From: Ignavibacteriota bacterium
GTDB lineage: Bacteria > Bacteroidota > Ignavibacteria > Tepidaquicellales > Tepidaquicellaceae
Assembly (NCBI GenBank): GCA_003158365.1
Contig: PMIW01000226.1
Span: forward strand, 1 to 8,700
Reading direction: 5' to 3'
Length of the DNA stretch: 8,700 nt
Shown here: positions 1 to 6,910 of the stretch, in pieces
Position numbering within the stretch: the first letter of the stretch is position 1
Layout of the letters: every line of letters starts with the position of its first letter
Translations under genes and position numbers: made by a program
The notes under the pieces: generated by a model
What the model was told of the DNA's origin: nothing
What the model saw: only the letters and a program-made list of their open reading frames with translations
Databases searched by the model: none

Positions 1-174
1 ACGATTACCGCTTTTATTTCTGTCGGAGGCAATCCGGAAGCTGTAAATAATTATTATGCAATGTTCGATAAGATAACAGCAGATGATTTAATTACTGTTG
101 CCAAAAAATATTTTGTTGAAACAGGTTTAACAATAGGAACGATTTCCCCGGACGAAAGCTGCCCGGTAAAATAA
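1..174 (+). CDS. M16-family zinc peptidase, C-terminal end (partial)
   Basis: The window opens inside a reading frame that runs from base 1 to a TAA at 172-174, giving 57 residues. The visible part contains ITADDLITVAKKYF followed by TGLTIGTISP. This is the typical end of an M16 peptidase C-terminal domain: a short helix preceding a final strand ending in a proline. It lies only 22 nt upstream of a second M16 homologue on the same strand, so the two are very probably co-transcribed. Because the downstream partner has lost the zinc-binding motif, this gene is expected by analogy with other paired M16 proteins to be the catalytic subunit. That cannot be seen here, since the N-terminal half with the HxxEH site lies outside the window. 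Family assignment rests on a short segment plus context. Confidence 0.75.
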   Translation, partial: TITAFISVGGNPEAVNNYYAMFDKITADDLITVAKKYFVETGLTIGTISPDESCPVK

Positions 175-196
175 CAAATAAATTTAAAAATTTGAA

Positions 197-1744
197 ATGA
201 AAACACTATTATTAATATTATTATCGGTCTTCGCATTTACCCTTACCGGTTATTCACAGGATGTAATAGAATTAAAGCAGCCGGAATCCAACAAGGTTGT
301 AATTAAACTGATGTTCCGTAACGGTTCAATCTGCGACCCGGTCGGGAAAGAAGGATTGACAAGGCTCACGGCAAGTTTAATCACCTCTGGCGGAAGCTCT
401 CAATATACATACAGCCAGATTCAGGATATGCTTTATCCCATGGCGGCGGGATACTATGCTTCTGTTGATAAAGAAGTTACGATATTTACATTGCAGGTTC
501 CTTCGGATTTTCTTAATGAGTTTTATTCAATTGTAAAGGGAGTACTTCTGGAACCGTCATTTACAGAGCAGGATTTCGAAAGAGTGAAATCCAACCAGCA
601 GAATTATGTCGACCAGGTAATAAGAGCTTCATCGGATGAAGAATACAGCAAGAAAGCGCTGGAAGATTTTCTTTTCCGGGGAACACGATATCAGCACATG
701 ATTGACGGGAAATCCGAAAGTGTGAAATCAATAACACTCGATGATGTAAAAGGGCATTATAAAAACTTTTTCACTAAAGACAATCTGCTTATTGGAATTG
801 CGGGAAATTATACTGATGAATTCTTAGGCACATTAAAAAGCGACCTGCAGAAATTACCGGGTATATCAGCACCGGTAAGTAATCAAAAAACAGTTCCTGC
901 AAATCCTGACGGAGTGAACGCTGAAATTATTTCAAAAGAAGGAGCATTCGGCTCTGCTGTTTTTATGGGATTCCCTATGGATATTACAAGAAGCAATGAT
1001 GAATTTGCCGCACTGATGGTTGCAAATTCTTATCTTGGCGAGCACAGGAAATCATACGGAGTTTTGTATAACAAAATACGCGAAACACGTTCGATGAATT
1101 ACGGGGATTACTCTTATATAGAATGGTATGATAACGGCGGGAGATACATGCTTCCTCCTCCGGGCACACCGAGACAAACAAATTATTTCTCAATGTGGAT
1201 AAGGCCTGTTCAGATTGCCAAGCAATTGAAAGAACAATACTCCGAGCTTTCGGGAATAACAATCGGGCATGCGCATTTTGCAATAAGGATGGCAATAAGA
1301 GAGCTTGATAAACTTGTTACGGACGGCATAAGCAAGAAAGATTTTGAATTGACAAGACAGTTTTTAAGAAGCTATATAAAGTTATATACTCAAAGCCCGG
1401 CTGACCAGCTCGGATACCTGATGGATTCGAAGTTTTACGGAAGAAAAGATTTTATTGCTGAAACGGACCCGCTTCTTGCGAAACTTACAGTAGACGATGT
1501 AAACAAAGCGATAAAAAAATACTGGCAGGTGAAAAATATGTGCATTACAATAGTTACTGATGCAAGCGAAGCAGACGCACTTGCGAAAAGTATTATGGAA
1601 AACACAGATTCTCCGATGAGTTATTCAAACCTTGTAAAAAGCGGTCAGCCGAAAGATGTTTTGCAGGAAGACGATTTAGTAGCAAAATATAAATTAAATG
1701 TTAAATCGGTTAAAATTGTTAAGAGTGAAGATACGTTTAAGTGA
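197..1744 (+). CDS. Secreted M16-family peptidase homologue, apparently non-catalytic subunit
   Basis: This 515-residue protein begins with a signal peptide (hydrophobic residues 3-17, likely cleavage after TGYSQ, residue 21), so it should act in the periplasm or envelope. Two M16 halves follow. The N-terminal half (about 30-220) includes the family segment around residues 165-205 (RYQHMIDGK, then VKGHYKNFFTKDNLLIGIAGNY). The C-terminal half (about 240-460) includes KIRETRSMNYG at 293-303, whose R295 and Y302 match the R/Y substrate-binding pair of M16 proteins. Where an active M16 enzyme has HxxEH, this protein reads GLTRLTAS (53-60), so the two His and the Glu are replaced by R56, S60 and A59; no other HxxEH is present. 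Known M16B heterodimers pair such an inactive subunit with an active one, and the gene just upstream fits that role. A tail of about 50 residues extends past the usual domain end. The ATG at 197 is chosen because it gives the signal peptide; no Shine-Dalgarno is visible. Confidence 0.88.
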   Translation: MKTLLLILLSVFAFTLTGYSQDVIELKQPESNKVVIKLMFRNGSICDPVGKEGLTRLTASLITSGGSSQYTYSQIQDMLYPMAAGYYASVDKEVTIFTLQVPSDFLNEFYSIVKGVLLEPSFTEQDFERVKSNQQNYVDQVIRASSDEEYSKKALEDFLFRGTRYQHMIDGKSESVKSITLDDVKGHYKNFFTKDNLLIGIAGNYTDEFLGTLKSDLQKLPGISAPVSNQKTVPANPDGVNAEIISKEGAFGSAVFMGFPMDITRSNDEFAALMVANSYLGEHRKSYGVLYNKIRETRSMNYGDYSYIEWYDNGGRYMLPPPGTPRQTNYFSMWIRPVQIAKQLKEQYSELSGITIGHAHFAIRMAIRELDKLVTDGISKKDFELTRQFLRSYIKLYTQSPADQLGYLMDSKFYGRKDFIAETDPLLAKLTVDDVNKAIKKYWQVKNMCITIVTDASEADALAKSIMENTDSPMSYSNLVKSGQPKDVLQEDDLVAKYKLNVKSVKIVKSEDTFK

Positions 1745-1772
1745 CTTGTGGTTAGTGATTAGTGATTGGTGT
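1738..1772 (+). repeat. Degenerate 7-bp tandem repeat (TTAGTGA-like) after the M16 gene
   Basis: Five consecutive heptamers can be read here: TAAGTGA, CTTGTGG, TTAGTGA, TTAGTGA and TTGGTGT. Two are identical and the others share the -TGA/-TGG core. The first copy overlaps the end and TGA stop codon of the M16 gene, and the array occupies the start of the 87-nt gap before the NicO-like gene. No protein is encoded and there is no clear hairpin. It looks like a short intergenic microrepeat; its function is unknown. Confidence 0.6.
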
Positions 1773-1831
1773 TTAAAAGATAAAGATCGACAAATAAGAA
1801 AATTCAAAAGGAAGACAATAGGATAAGAATT

Positions 1832-2476
1832 ATGCTTCAAATATTAATAGGCAGTTTGATACTAAGCGTTACACATGCATTGATACCGAACCACTGGTTT
1901 CCGCTGGTTGCGGTCAGCAGAAGCGAAAAATGGTCACGCACTGAATCTCTAAAAGTAACAGCAATAACAGGGGGAATGCACACGGTAAGCACGATTGCGA
2001 TAGGGATACTTATTGGTTTTATTGGATTTAAATTAAGCAGTACAATCGAAATGATAACAAATATTATTGCTCCGTTGCTGTTAATAGTTCTTGGAATAAT
2101 TTTTATAATTATGTTTTTTGTTAATCCTCATCACTCTCACGAGCACCACGGCGAAATTGAAGTTTTGGAAAAAAGTAAAAAGAAATCCAAATTTGCTATA
2201 ATAGCTACATTAGGAACACTGATGTTTTTTTCACCGTGCATTGAAATTGAAGCATACTATTTTACTGTCGGGAAGTACGGCTGGGCAGGAATATTAACAC
2301 TATCGATTGTTTATCTTTTTGTAACGGTTGTAGAATTGGTCATATTAGTAGATATAGGAAGAAAGAGTCTTGAAAAACTCAACACGAAACTGCATTTCAT
2401 AGACCATTACGAAAGAATTATAATGGGCTCGGTTTTAATTGTGCTCGGATTATTTATTCACTTTGTAAATTTGTAA
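1832..2476 (+). CDS. NicO/RcnA-like (LysE superfamily) membrane metal transporter with His-rich loop
   Basis: The 214-residue product is an integral membrane protein with about six predicted helices: residues 2-20, 42-66, 73-97, 120-146, 151-174 and 196-213. TM1 carries THALIPNHW (H15, H21) and TM2 carries GGMH (H50). This spacing of His residues in the first two helices resembles the NicO/RcnA nickel-cobalt exporters and their HupE/UreH-like relatives. The TM3-TM4 loop is His-rich (NPHHSHEHHGE, 98-108), another feature of RcnA-type exporters. The SPC motif at 134-136, followed by E138 and E140 in TM4, is also reminiscent of the LysE/DsbD-like superfamily. A CDF transporter begins 13 nt downstream, supporting a role in divalent metal export. 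An AGGA at 1820-1823 can serve as a weak ribosome binding site for this ATG. The metal (Ni, Co or Zn) and the direction of transport are inferred, not shown. Confidence 0.65.
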   Translation: MLQILIGSLILSVTHALIPNHWFPLVAVSRSEKWSRTESLKVTAITGGMHTVSTIAIGILIGFIGFKLSSTIEMITNIIAPLLLIVLGIIFIIMFFVNPHHSHEHHGEIEVLEKSKKKSKFAIIATLGTLMFFSPCIEIEAYYFTVGKYGWAGILTLSIVYLFVTVVELVILVDIGRKSLEKLNTKLHFIDHYERIIMGSVLIVLGLFIHFVNL

Positions 2477-2489
2477 TAAATTTATTTAG

Positions 2490-3374
2490 ATGTACCACGA
2501 TCACTCAATAGAGAATAAGAATTTAGAAAATATTAAATTTGCCATAATTGTAAATCTTCTTTTGTCCTTTATAGAACTCGCAGGAGGTATATTCTCCAAC
2601 AGCGTTTCTATAATATCAAATGCAATACACGACATGGGTGATTCGATAGCTTTTTCCTTTTCATTCTTCAGTGAAAAATACGCAAACACAAGAAATGTAA
2701 GCAAGAACTACACTTACCGCTTAAATCGTTTACCATTGCTGAGTGCATTGATAAGTTCTTTTATCATATTAACGGGCTCTGTGATAGTGCTTTACCAGGC
2801 GCTGCCAAGATTATTCGCACCGGAATCGCCAAAAGCAGATATAATGTTTTTAATCTCGGTAATCGGTATTGTTGCAAACGGTGTTGCTTTAATCAGGTTA
2901 AAGAAAAATACAGGTATAAATTCAAAAGTATTGAGTCTTCACACGCTCGAGGATTTTCTCGGCTGGGTTTCAATATTAATAGGTTCTGTGCTGATAAAAT
3001 TTTTCAATTTATATATAATTGACCCGCTGCTTTCGGTATTAATTACTGTGTACATTTTGTTTGGTGTTTTAAAAAATGTGAGAGAAATCTACAACCTTTT
3101 TATGCAAAAGTCACCGGTTGCAATAAAGACAACCGATGTGATGGAGTTTTTAAATAGTTTCAGCGAGATAAAAAGCATACACGATTTGCATATCTGGTCG
3201 CTCGAAGGAACACACCATATTTTGACAGCGCATATACAGGTTAGTGACGATATAGAAACCGATAAATTGAAAAAATTAAAAACCGATATTCGTGAAGGTA
3301 TCAGGAAATTCGGGTACATTCACAGCACACTTGAAATAGAAAGAGAATCCGAAAGCTGCGATGACCACTGCTAA
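2490..3374 (+). CDS. Cation diffusion facilitator (CDF) family metal efflux transporter, Zn-type site
   Basis: This 294-residue inner-membrane protein has the complete CDF architecture: six helices in roughly residues 15-200, then a cytoplasmic ferredoxin-like domain (about 212-285). CDF proteins export Zn2+ or related divalent cations in exchange for protons. The transport site is visible as two HxxxD motifs: H47 and D51 in TM2 (NAIHDMGDS) and H151 and D155 in TM5 (HTLEDFLG). This is the 2His-2Asp set of Zn-type CDFs such as CzcD and ZitB. The YTYRLNRLPLLSAL segment (74-87) after TM2 matches the family consensus. The C-terminal domain has IHDLHIWSLEGTHH (230-243), H248 and H278, as expected for the regulatory metal sites of the dimer. 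Extra potential ligands lie at both ends: H3 and H5, and the terminal CDDHC (290-294). It starts 13 nt after the NicO-like gene, so the two probably form one operon. No Shine-Dalgarno is seen. Confidence is high for the family, moderate for Zn as substrate. Confidence 0.93.
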   Translation: MYHDHSIENKNLENIKFAIIVNLLLSFIELAGGIFSNSVSIISNAIHDMGDSIAFSFSFFSEKYANTRNVSKNYTYRLNRLPLLSALISSFIILTGSVIVLYQALPRLFAPESPKADIMFLISVIGIVANGVALIRLKKNTGINSKVLSLHTLEDFLGWVSILIGSVLIKFFNLYIIDPLLSVLITVYILFGVLKNVREIYNLFMQKSPVAIKTTDVMEFLNSFSEIKSIHDLHIWSLEGTHHILTAHIQVSDDIETDKLKKLKTDIREGIRKFGYIHSTLEIERESESCDDHC

Positions 3375-3381
3375 CCGGATT

Positions 3382-3405
3382 GTAAGATTAAAAGATTTGA
3401 AGATT
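3382..3405 (+). repeat. Short 8-bp tandem repeat (NNAAGATT, three copies) in convergent gap
   Basis: The 43-nt gap between the convergent CDF gene and YjbQ gene contains three adjacent octamers: GTAAGATT, AAAAGATT and TGAAGATT, followed by an A-rich run. All share AAGATT. No stable GC-containing hairpin is visible in this gap, so neither gene has an obvious intrinsic terminator here. The composition is simple and AT-rich, so the repeat could be a chance or slippage product. It resembles in style the heptamer array at 1738-1772 but does not share its unit. Confidence 0.45.
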
Positions 3406-3417
3406 AAAAAAAGAAGG

Positions 3418-3840
3418 TTATTCTCCAATTATAGTAACAACAAGTTTTCTTCTTCCCCCGTGGTTGCGGTGCTCGCAGAGGTATATTCCCTGCCAGGTGC
3501 CGAGATTAAACTTACCGTTTTTAACCGGTATTGAAACGCTGCTCCCGAGAACAGAACCTTTTATGTGCGATGTCATATCGTCGGGTCCTTCCAAAGTATG
3601 CCTGTAATAATTTGCATCTTCGGGCACTATTTGGTTAAAATAATTTTCCATATCTTCTCTTACTGTCGGGTCTGCATTTTCGTTGATTATCAGCGAAGCG
3701 GAAGTGTGCTGAATAAATATGTGAGCGATTCCGGTTTTATAATTTTTTAATTCAGGAATATTTTCAAGGACTTCATTTGTGATTAAATGAAAACCTCTTT
3801 TCTTTGACTGAAGATTAAACTCTTTTTGAATACAAGACAT
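3418..3840 (-). CDS. yjbQ: YjbQ family (UPF0047) protein
   Basis: The 140-residue product matches the YjbQ/UPF0047 family over its whole length and at the usual size (about 138-140 residues). Diagnostic segments in order are GIAHIFIQHTSASL (37-50), NENADPTVREDME (53-65), YRHTLEGPDDMTSHIKG (79-95), LGTWQGIYLCEHR (113-125) and the closing GGRRKLVVTI. The conserved His, Asp and Glu residues of the presumed active-site pocket (H45, D57, H81, D87, H92, E123, H124) are present. Overproduced E. coli YjbQ shows secondary thiamine-phosphate synthase activity, but the family's true physiological role is not settled, so no pathway is assigned. It is soluble with no signal peptide. The gene begins 8 nt after the stop of the PP2C phosphatase gene on the same strand and is probably translated from the same mRNA. 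The leader is A-rich with no Shine-Dalgarno. Confidence 0.92.
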   Translation of the reverse strand: MSCIQKEFNLQSKKRGFHLITNEVLENIPELKNYKTGIAHIFIQHTSASLIINENADPTVREDMENYFNQIVPEDANYYRHTLEGPDDMTSHIKGSVLGSSVSIPVKNGKFNLGTWQGIYLCEHRNHGGRRKLVVTIIGE

Positions 3841-3848
3841 TTTTGTTT

Positions 3849-4943
3849 TTAATTTAATTTAATCGCAAGAAGCGTCATATCATCTGCCTGGGGTTTTCCG
3901 TTTGAATAACCTTCCACGCTTTCAATAATTTTATCACAGATATTTTTCGGGGATGCCGGATAATTTTCTTCGATTATTTTTTTCAATCTTTCTTCTCCGT
4001 ATTGTTCATTTTCAGAGTTGAATGTTTCTGTAATGCCGTCGGTATAGTACAGCAGCAAATCATTTCCGTCGAGATTTAAAGAAGCATCTTTATAATTGAA
4101 GTCGGTCAGACCCCCGATTATAAAACCGTCTGTTTTTAATTCTTCAAATGATTTTGTTTTTGACCTGTACAGAAGAGGAGGGTTATGACCCGCATTAACG
4201 AATCTTAATGTTTTTGTTTCAGAATTATATACGGAATAAAAGAATGTAGCAAATTTACTTCCATCAGTCGAATCACACATTAATTTATTGACTTTATCCA
4301 TAAATATTTTCAAGTCATCATTATACATAATTGCATTACTGCGAACAAACCCTACAAGTCCTGCCATCAGCAGCGCAGAGGACAATCCGTGCCCCGAAAT
4401 ATCACCGATTGCAAAGGCCGTTTCATGCGGACTGATACGGAAGTAATCGTAGTAGTCACCCCCTACTGCATCGGCGGGTTTGCATAATCCATAGTAGTTT
4501 ACGTTTTTAATTTCGGGAGCGGATTGCGGAAAAAGTTTTTGCTGGACTTCTTTAGCAATAGAGAGCTCACGTGCAATTTTATTTCGTTCGGTTTCTTCCT
4601 GTTTAGCGATTGCATTTTTCATTGCAGACACAGAAAATATCACGAGTGTGAAGAAAGATAATTCGACAAGTATATTCCAGAAAAGCAACATATAATTTAA
4701 ATCAGTACCCCTGTTATAAAACGTATCCAGGTACCAGGACACAAAGCAAAACAAACAAAGAATAAATCCGTATTGTTTTCCTGCAAACCAGACGATAAAT
4801 AAAACAGGCAAAATATAAAAAACATAGAATGACAATTCCGTTCCTGAGATATAATCCAAAACCCCAAGAATCAGAACAGAAAACAAGGAAAAAATAAAAA
4901 GGACATATTTGGGCAATTTTTCAATCCACAGGACAGTGTACAT
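3849..4943 (-). CDS. Membrane-anchored SpoIIE/RsbU-type PP2C serine phosphatase
   Basis: The 364-residue protein has an N-terminal membrane module with about four helices (12-32, 38-56, 58-74, 83-107), a charged helical linker (108-140) ending in the RsbU-like switch-helix motif AKEVQQKLFPQ (130-140), and a PP2C SpoIIE phosphatase domain (about 150-363). The metal-binding acidic residues are all present: D163 in GGDYYDYF (161-168), D181 in GDISGHG (180-186), D302 in TDGITE (301-306) and D354/D355 in QADDMT. The enzyme should therefore be active. The family dephosphorylates Ser/Thr-phosphorylated anti-anti-sigma (STAS) proteins in partner-switching pathways, with the membrane part probably sensing a signal. 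No STAS protein, anti-sigma kinase or sigma factor lies in this window, so its partners must be encoded elsewhere. The N-terminal module (YISGTELSFYVFYILPVLFI) resembles an uncharacterised sensor segment found ahead of other bacterial signalling domains. The gene is followed after 8 nt by yjbQ and diverges from the serine hydrolase gene. Confidence 0.93.
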   Translation of the reverse strand: MYTVLWIEKLPKYVLFIFSLFSVLILGVLDYISGTELSFYVFYILPVLFIVWFAGKQYGFILCLFCFVSWYLDTFYNRGTDLNYMLLFWNILVELSFFTLVIFSVSAMKNAIAKQEETERNKIARELSIAKEVQQKLFPQSAPEIKNVNYYGLCKPADAVGGDYYDYFRISPHETAFAIGDISGHGLSSALLMAGLVGFVRSNAIMYNDDLKIFMDKVNKLMCDSTDGSKFATFFYSVYNSETKTLRFVNAGHNPPLLYRSKTKSFEELKTDGFIIGGLTDFNYKDASLNLDGNDLLLYYTDGITETFNSENEQYGEERLKKIIEENYPASPKNICDKIIESVEGYSNGKPQADDMTLLAIKLN

Positions 4944-5063
4944 CTTTATACTTTATTTTTAATAATAAAATTATGAATTTACGGAAAATACTTCTAATTA
5001 TTGAAACTTAATCAATAATATACCGTCTTAAAATAGTAAATATAAAACTTAAAATTAATTCCT
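4944..5063. promoter_or_regulatory. Divergent intergenic region between phosphatase and serine hydrolase
   Basis: This 120-bp, very AT-rich stretch lies between two divergent start codons and must carry promoters for both directions. No convincing sigma-70 or Bacteroidota-type -33/-7 pair stood out. A TTGAAA at 5002-5007 and a TAAAAT at 5029-5034 on the plus strand are separated by 21 bp, too far for a standard promoter. Neither start codon has a Shine-Dalgarno. The only structured element is the inverted repeat listed separately. Confidence 0.5.
4997..5019. promoter_or_regulatory. Inverted repeat, candidate shared operator
   Basis: Perfect 8-bp arms, ATTATTGA (4997-5004) and TCAATAAT (5012-5019), flank a 7-nt spacer. 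The site sits near the centre of the divergent gap, about 53 nt from one start codon and 44 nt from the other. That is a plausible place for a regulator that affects both genes. The high AT content makes chance palindromes likely, so this is a candidate only. Confidence 0.3.
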
Positions 5064-6833
5064 ATGAAAAACCGTTTATTAAACATTTTATTAATAATTG
5101 TTTTTGTTTTTTCCGTAAATGCATTTGCCCAGGAAGACTTGAATCTCAACGGGTACGAGCAATATGTTGAAAACACTATGAAAGACTGGAAAGTACAGGG
5201 ATGTGCAGTTGCCATAGTTAAGAACGGGAAAATTGTTTATACAAAAGGTTTCGGGTTGCGCGATGTAAAAAATAATCTGCCTGTTACGCCGAACACACTG
5301 TTTGCAATCGGTTCATGTTCTAAAGCATTTACAGCGGCATCGGTTTGCCTGCTTGTCGACGATGGTAAAATGGATTTTGATAAACCTGTAATTACATATT
5401 ACCCGAATTTCCGACTTCAGGATGATTATGTTACTACACACATAACCGTTAGGGACCTGCTTTGCCACCGTTCCGGGCTTCCGAGGCACGACTTTGTCTG
5501 GTATGGTGCAGATAATTTGACAAGAAAAGACATTGTTGATGCATTAAGGTATCTTGAACCAAGCAAGGGATTCAGGGAAACCTGGCAGTATCAGAATGGA
5601 ATGTTCGGGGTTGCGGGTTATCTTGTGGATTTGGTATCGGGTGACAGCTGGGAAAAATTTGTTGCCAAAAGATTATTCGAGCCGCTGGGAATGAAAGCTT
5701 CAAATTTTTCGGTTACAGAATCACAAAAATCTTCAGACTTTGCGAAACCATATGCCGAAAGGAAAGATGATGTAAAGGAAATACCATTCAGAAATATTGA
5801 TGCAATGGGACCTGCGGGTTCGATTAATTCTAATGTAGTAGATATGGCAAACTGGGTTATAATGCAAATTAACGGAGGAAAATTTGAAGGCAGGCAAATT
5901 GTCGGCGATGGAACATTAAGGCAAACCCAGACTCCTCAAATGGTGATTCCCAGCCCCATAACCGATGAAGTATTTTACAGTACATACGGACTTGGATGGA
6001 TGATTACATCTTACCGCGGACACCTAAGAGTAGAGCATGGTGGAAATATAGACGGATTCTCGGCTTCGGTCTGTTTCCTTCCCAGGGACAGTATTGGAAT
6101 TGTTGTATTGACCAACATGAATGCTACAACTTTTCCATCGGTTGCAAGAAATTATGCAATAGACAAAATTCTCGGGTTAAGCGAGATTGACTGGAATACA
6201 AGATTAATAGGCGACATGAAGAAAGCCAAAGAAATGGCGAAAGAGCAGGAAGGTAAAAAAGACCCGAACAGGGTAGAGGGAACAGAGCCTTCGCACGAAT
6301 TAAAAGCATATGTTGGAAAATATGAACACCCTGCATACGGAACAGTTGAAATTACGCTTGTTGATGATAAATTAACAGCCGATTTACATTCAATGAAAGC
6401 AGATTTAAAACATTATCATTACGATATATTCGAGACCGTAGATAACGATGTCATACCGAAAATAAAAATATCATTTTACACAAACCTTAAAGGAGACATA
6501 GATAAAATATCTATACCTTTGCAGGACGGAGTAAAAGATATTGAATTTAAAAAAGCTGTCGAAATAAAGAACGTTGATAAATCAAGCCTGGAAAAATATG
6601 TCGGCGATTATGAAGTAACGGGAATAATAACGAAAATCAGCATACGCGGCGGGAACACAATGATATTGACCGTTCCCGGACAGCCTGATTACGAACTTAT
6701 ACCTACAGGAGAAAATGAATTCAACATAAAAAACCTCGAGGGATTCAGCGTGAAATTTACGGAAGTATCTGGAAAGATAACCGAAATGATTTTCAATCAG
6801 CCGAACGGAGTGTTTACGGCGAAGAGAAAGTAG
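5064..6833 (+). CDS. Exported beta-lactamase-fold serine hydrolase with C-terminal DUF3471-like domains
   Basis: The 589-residue product starts with a clear signal peptide (hydrophobic 5-20, cleavage likely after NAFAQ, residue 23), so it acts in the periplasm or at the cell surface. Residues about 30-375 form a class C beta-lactamase/penicillin-binding-protein-like domain. The catalytic SxxK is S84-C85-S86-K87 in AIGSCSKAFTA, the YxN motif is Y176-Q177-N178, and HGG (325-327) replaces the KTG triad, as is common in this family. TVRDLLCHRSGLPRHD (128-143) is also characteristic. After a charged linker (380-408), two beta-rich segments follow: residues 412-500 (YVGKYEHPAYGTVEITL) resemble DUF3471, and 509-589 (LEKYVGDYEV) look like a second, lipocalin-like barrel. 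The family includes D-aminopeptidases, esterases and peptidases; the substrate cannot be read from sequence, and antibiotic resistance should not be assumed. It appears monocistronic, divergent from the phosphatase and convergent with the ferritin. No Shine-Dalgarno precedes the ATG. Confidence 0.92.
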   Translation: MKNRLLNILLIIVFVFSVNAFAQEDLNLNGYEQYVENTMKDWKVQGCAVAIVKNGKIVYTKGFGLRDVKNNLPVTPNTLFAIGSCSKAFTAASVCLLVDDGKMDFDKPVITYYPNFRLQDDYVTTHITVRDLLCHRSGLPRHDFVWYGADNLTRKDIVDALRYLEPSKGFRETWQYQNGMFGVAGYLVDLVSGDSWEKFVAKRLFEPLGMKASNFSVTESQKSSDFAKPYAERKDDVKEIPFRNIDAMGPAGSINSNVVDMANWVIMQINGGKFEGRQIVGDGTLRQTQTPQMVIPSPITDEVFYSTYGLGWMITSYRGHLRVEHGGNIDGFSASVCFLPRDSIGIVVLTNMNATTFPSVARNYAIDKILGLSEIDWNTRLIGDMKKAKEMAKEQEGKKDPNRVEGTEPSHELKAYVGKYEHPAYGTVEITLVDDKLTADLHSMKADLKHYHYDIFETVDNDVIPKIKISFYTNLKGDIDKISIPLQDGVKDIEFKKAVEIKNVDKSSLEKYVGDYEVTGIITKISIRGGNTMILTVPGQPDYELIPTGENEFNIKNLEGFSVKFTEVSGKITEMIFNQPNGVFTAKRK

Positions 6834-6870
6834 TTTGAAAGGTTTTTAAAGTTATAAGCTGAAAATATTA

Positions 6871-6901
6871 TAGAGCACTCTAAATAATAAAGAGTGCTCT
6901 A
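6871..6901. terminator. Hairpin between convergent genes, possible bidirectional terminator
   Basis: A perfect 11-bp inverted repeat, TAGAGCACTCT (6871-6881) and AGAGTGCTCTA (6891-6901), encloses a 9-nt loop in the 77-nt gap between the serine hydrolase and ferritin stop codons. Its position strongly suggests a transcription end for both genes. The tracts are atypical. On the plus strand the stem is followed by A7, not T. On the minus strand it is followed by TAATATTTTC, only a partial T-tract, while T7 precedes the stem. Outer AATATT copies at 6864-6869 and 6906-6911 could lengthen the structure with an internal loop. Confidence 0.65.
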
Positions 6902-6910
6902 AAAAAATAT

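Noticed and set aside
984..1295. 103-residue open frame on the minus strand inside the M16 gene
   Set aside because: It lies wholly within a well-supported gene on the other strand and shows no recognisable domain, signal peptide or ribosome binding site.
5002..5034. TTGAAA and TAAAAT as a sigma-70 promoter for the serine hydrolase
   Set aside because: The 21-bp spacing is too long and the lineage probably uses a different promoter consensus.
5996..6336. Overlapping open frames of 64 and 70 residues within the serine hydrolase gene
   Set aside because: They overlap a gene with continuous family similarity and catalytic motifs; their translations are low-complexity and unlike any known protein.
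5064..6833. Naming the serine hydrolase as a beta-lactamase resistance gene
   Set aside because: The beta-lactamase-related fold is shared by many peptidases and esterases, and the HGG third motif with DUF3471-like C-terminal domains points away from a dedicated resistance enzyme.
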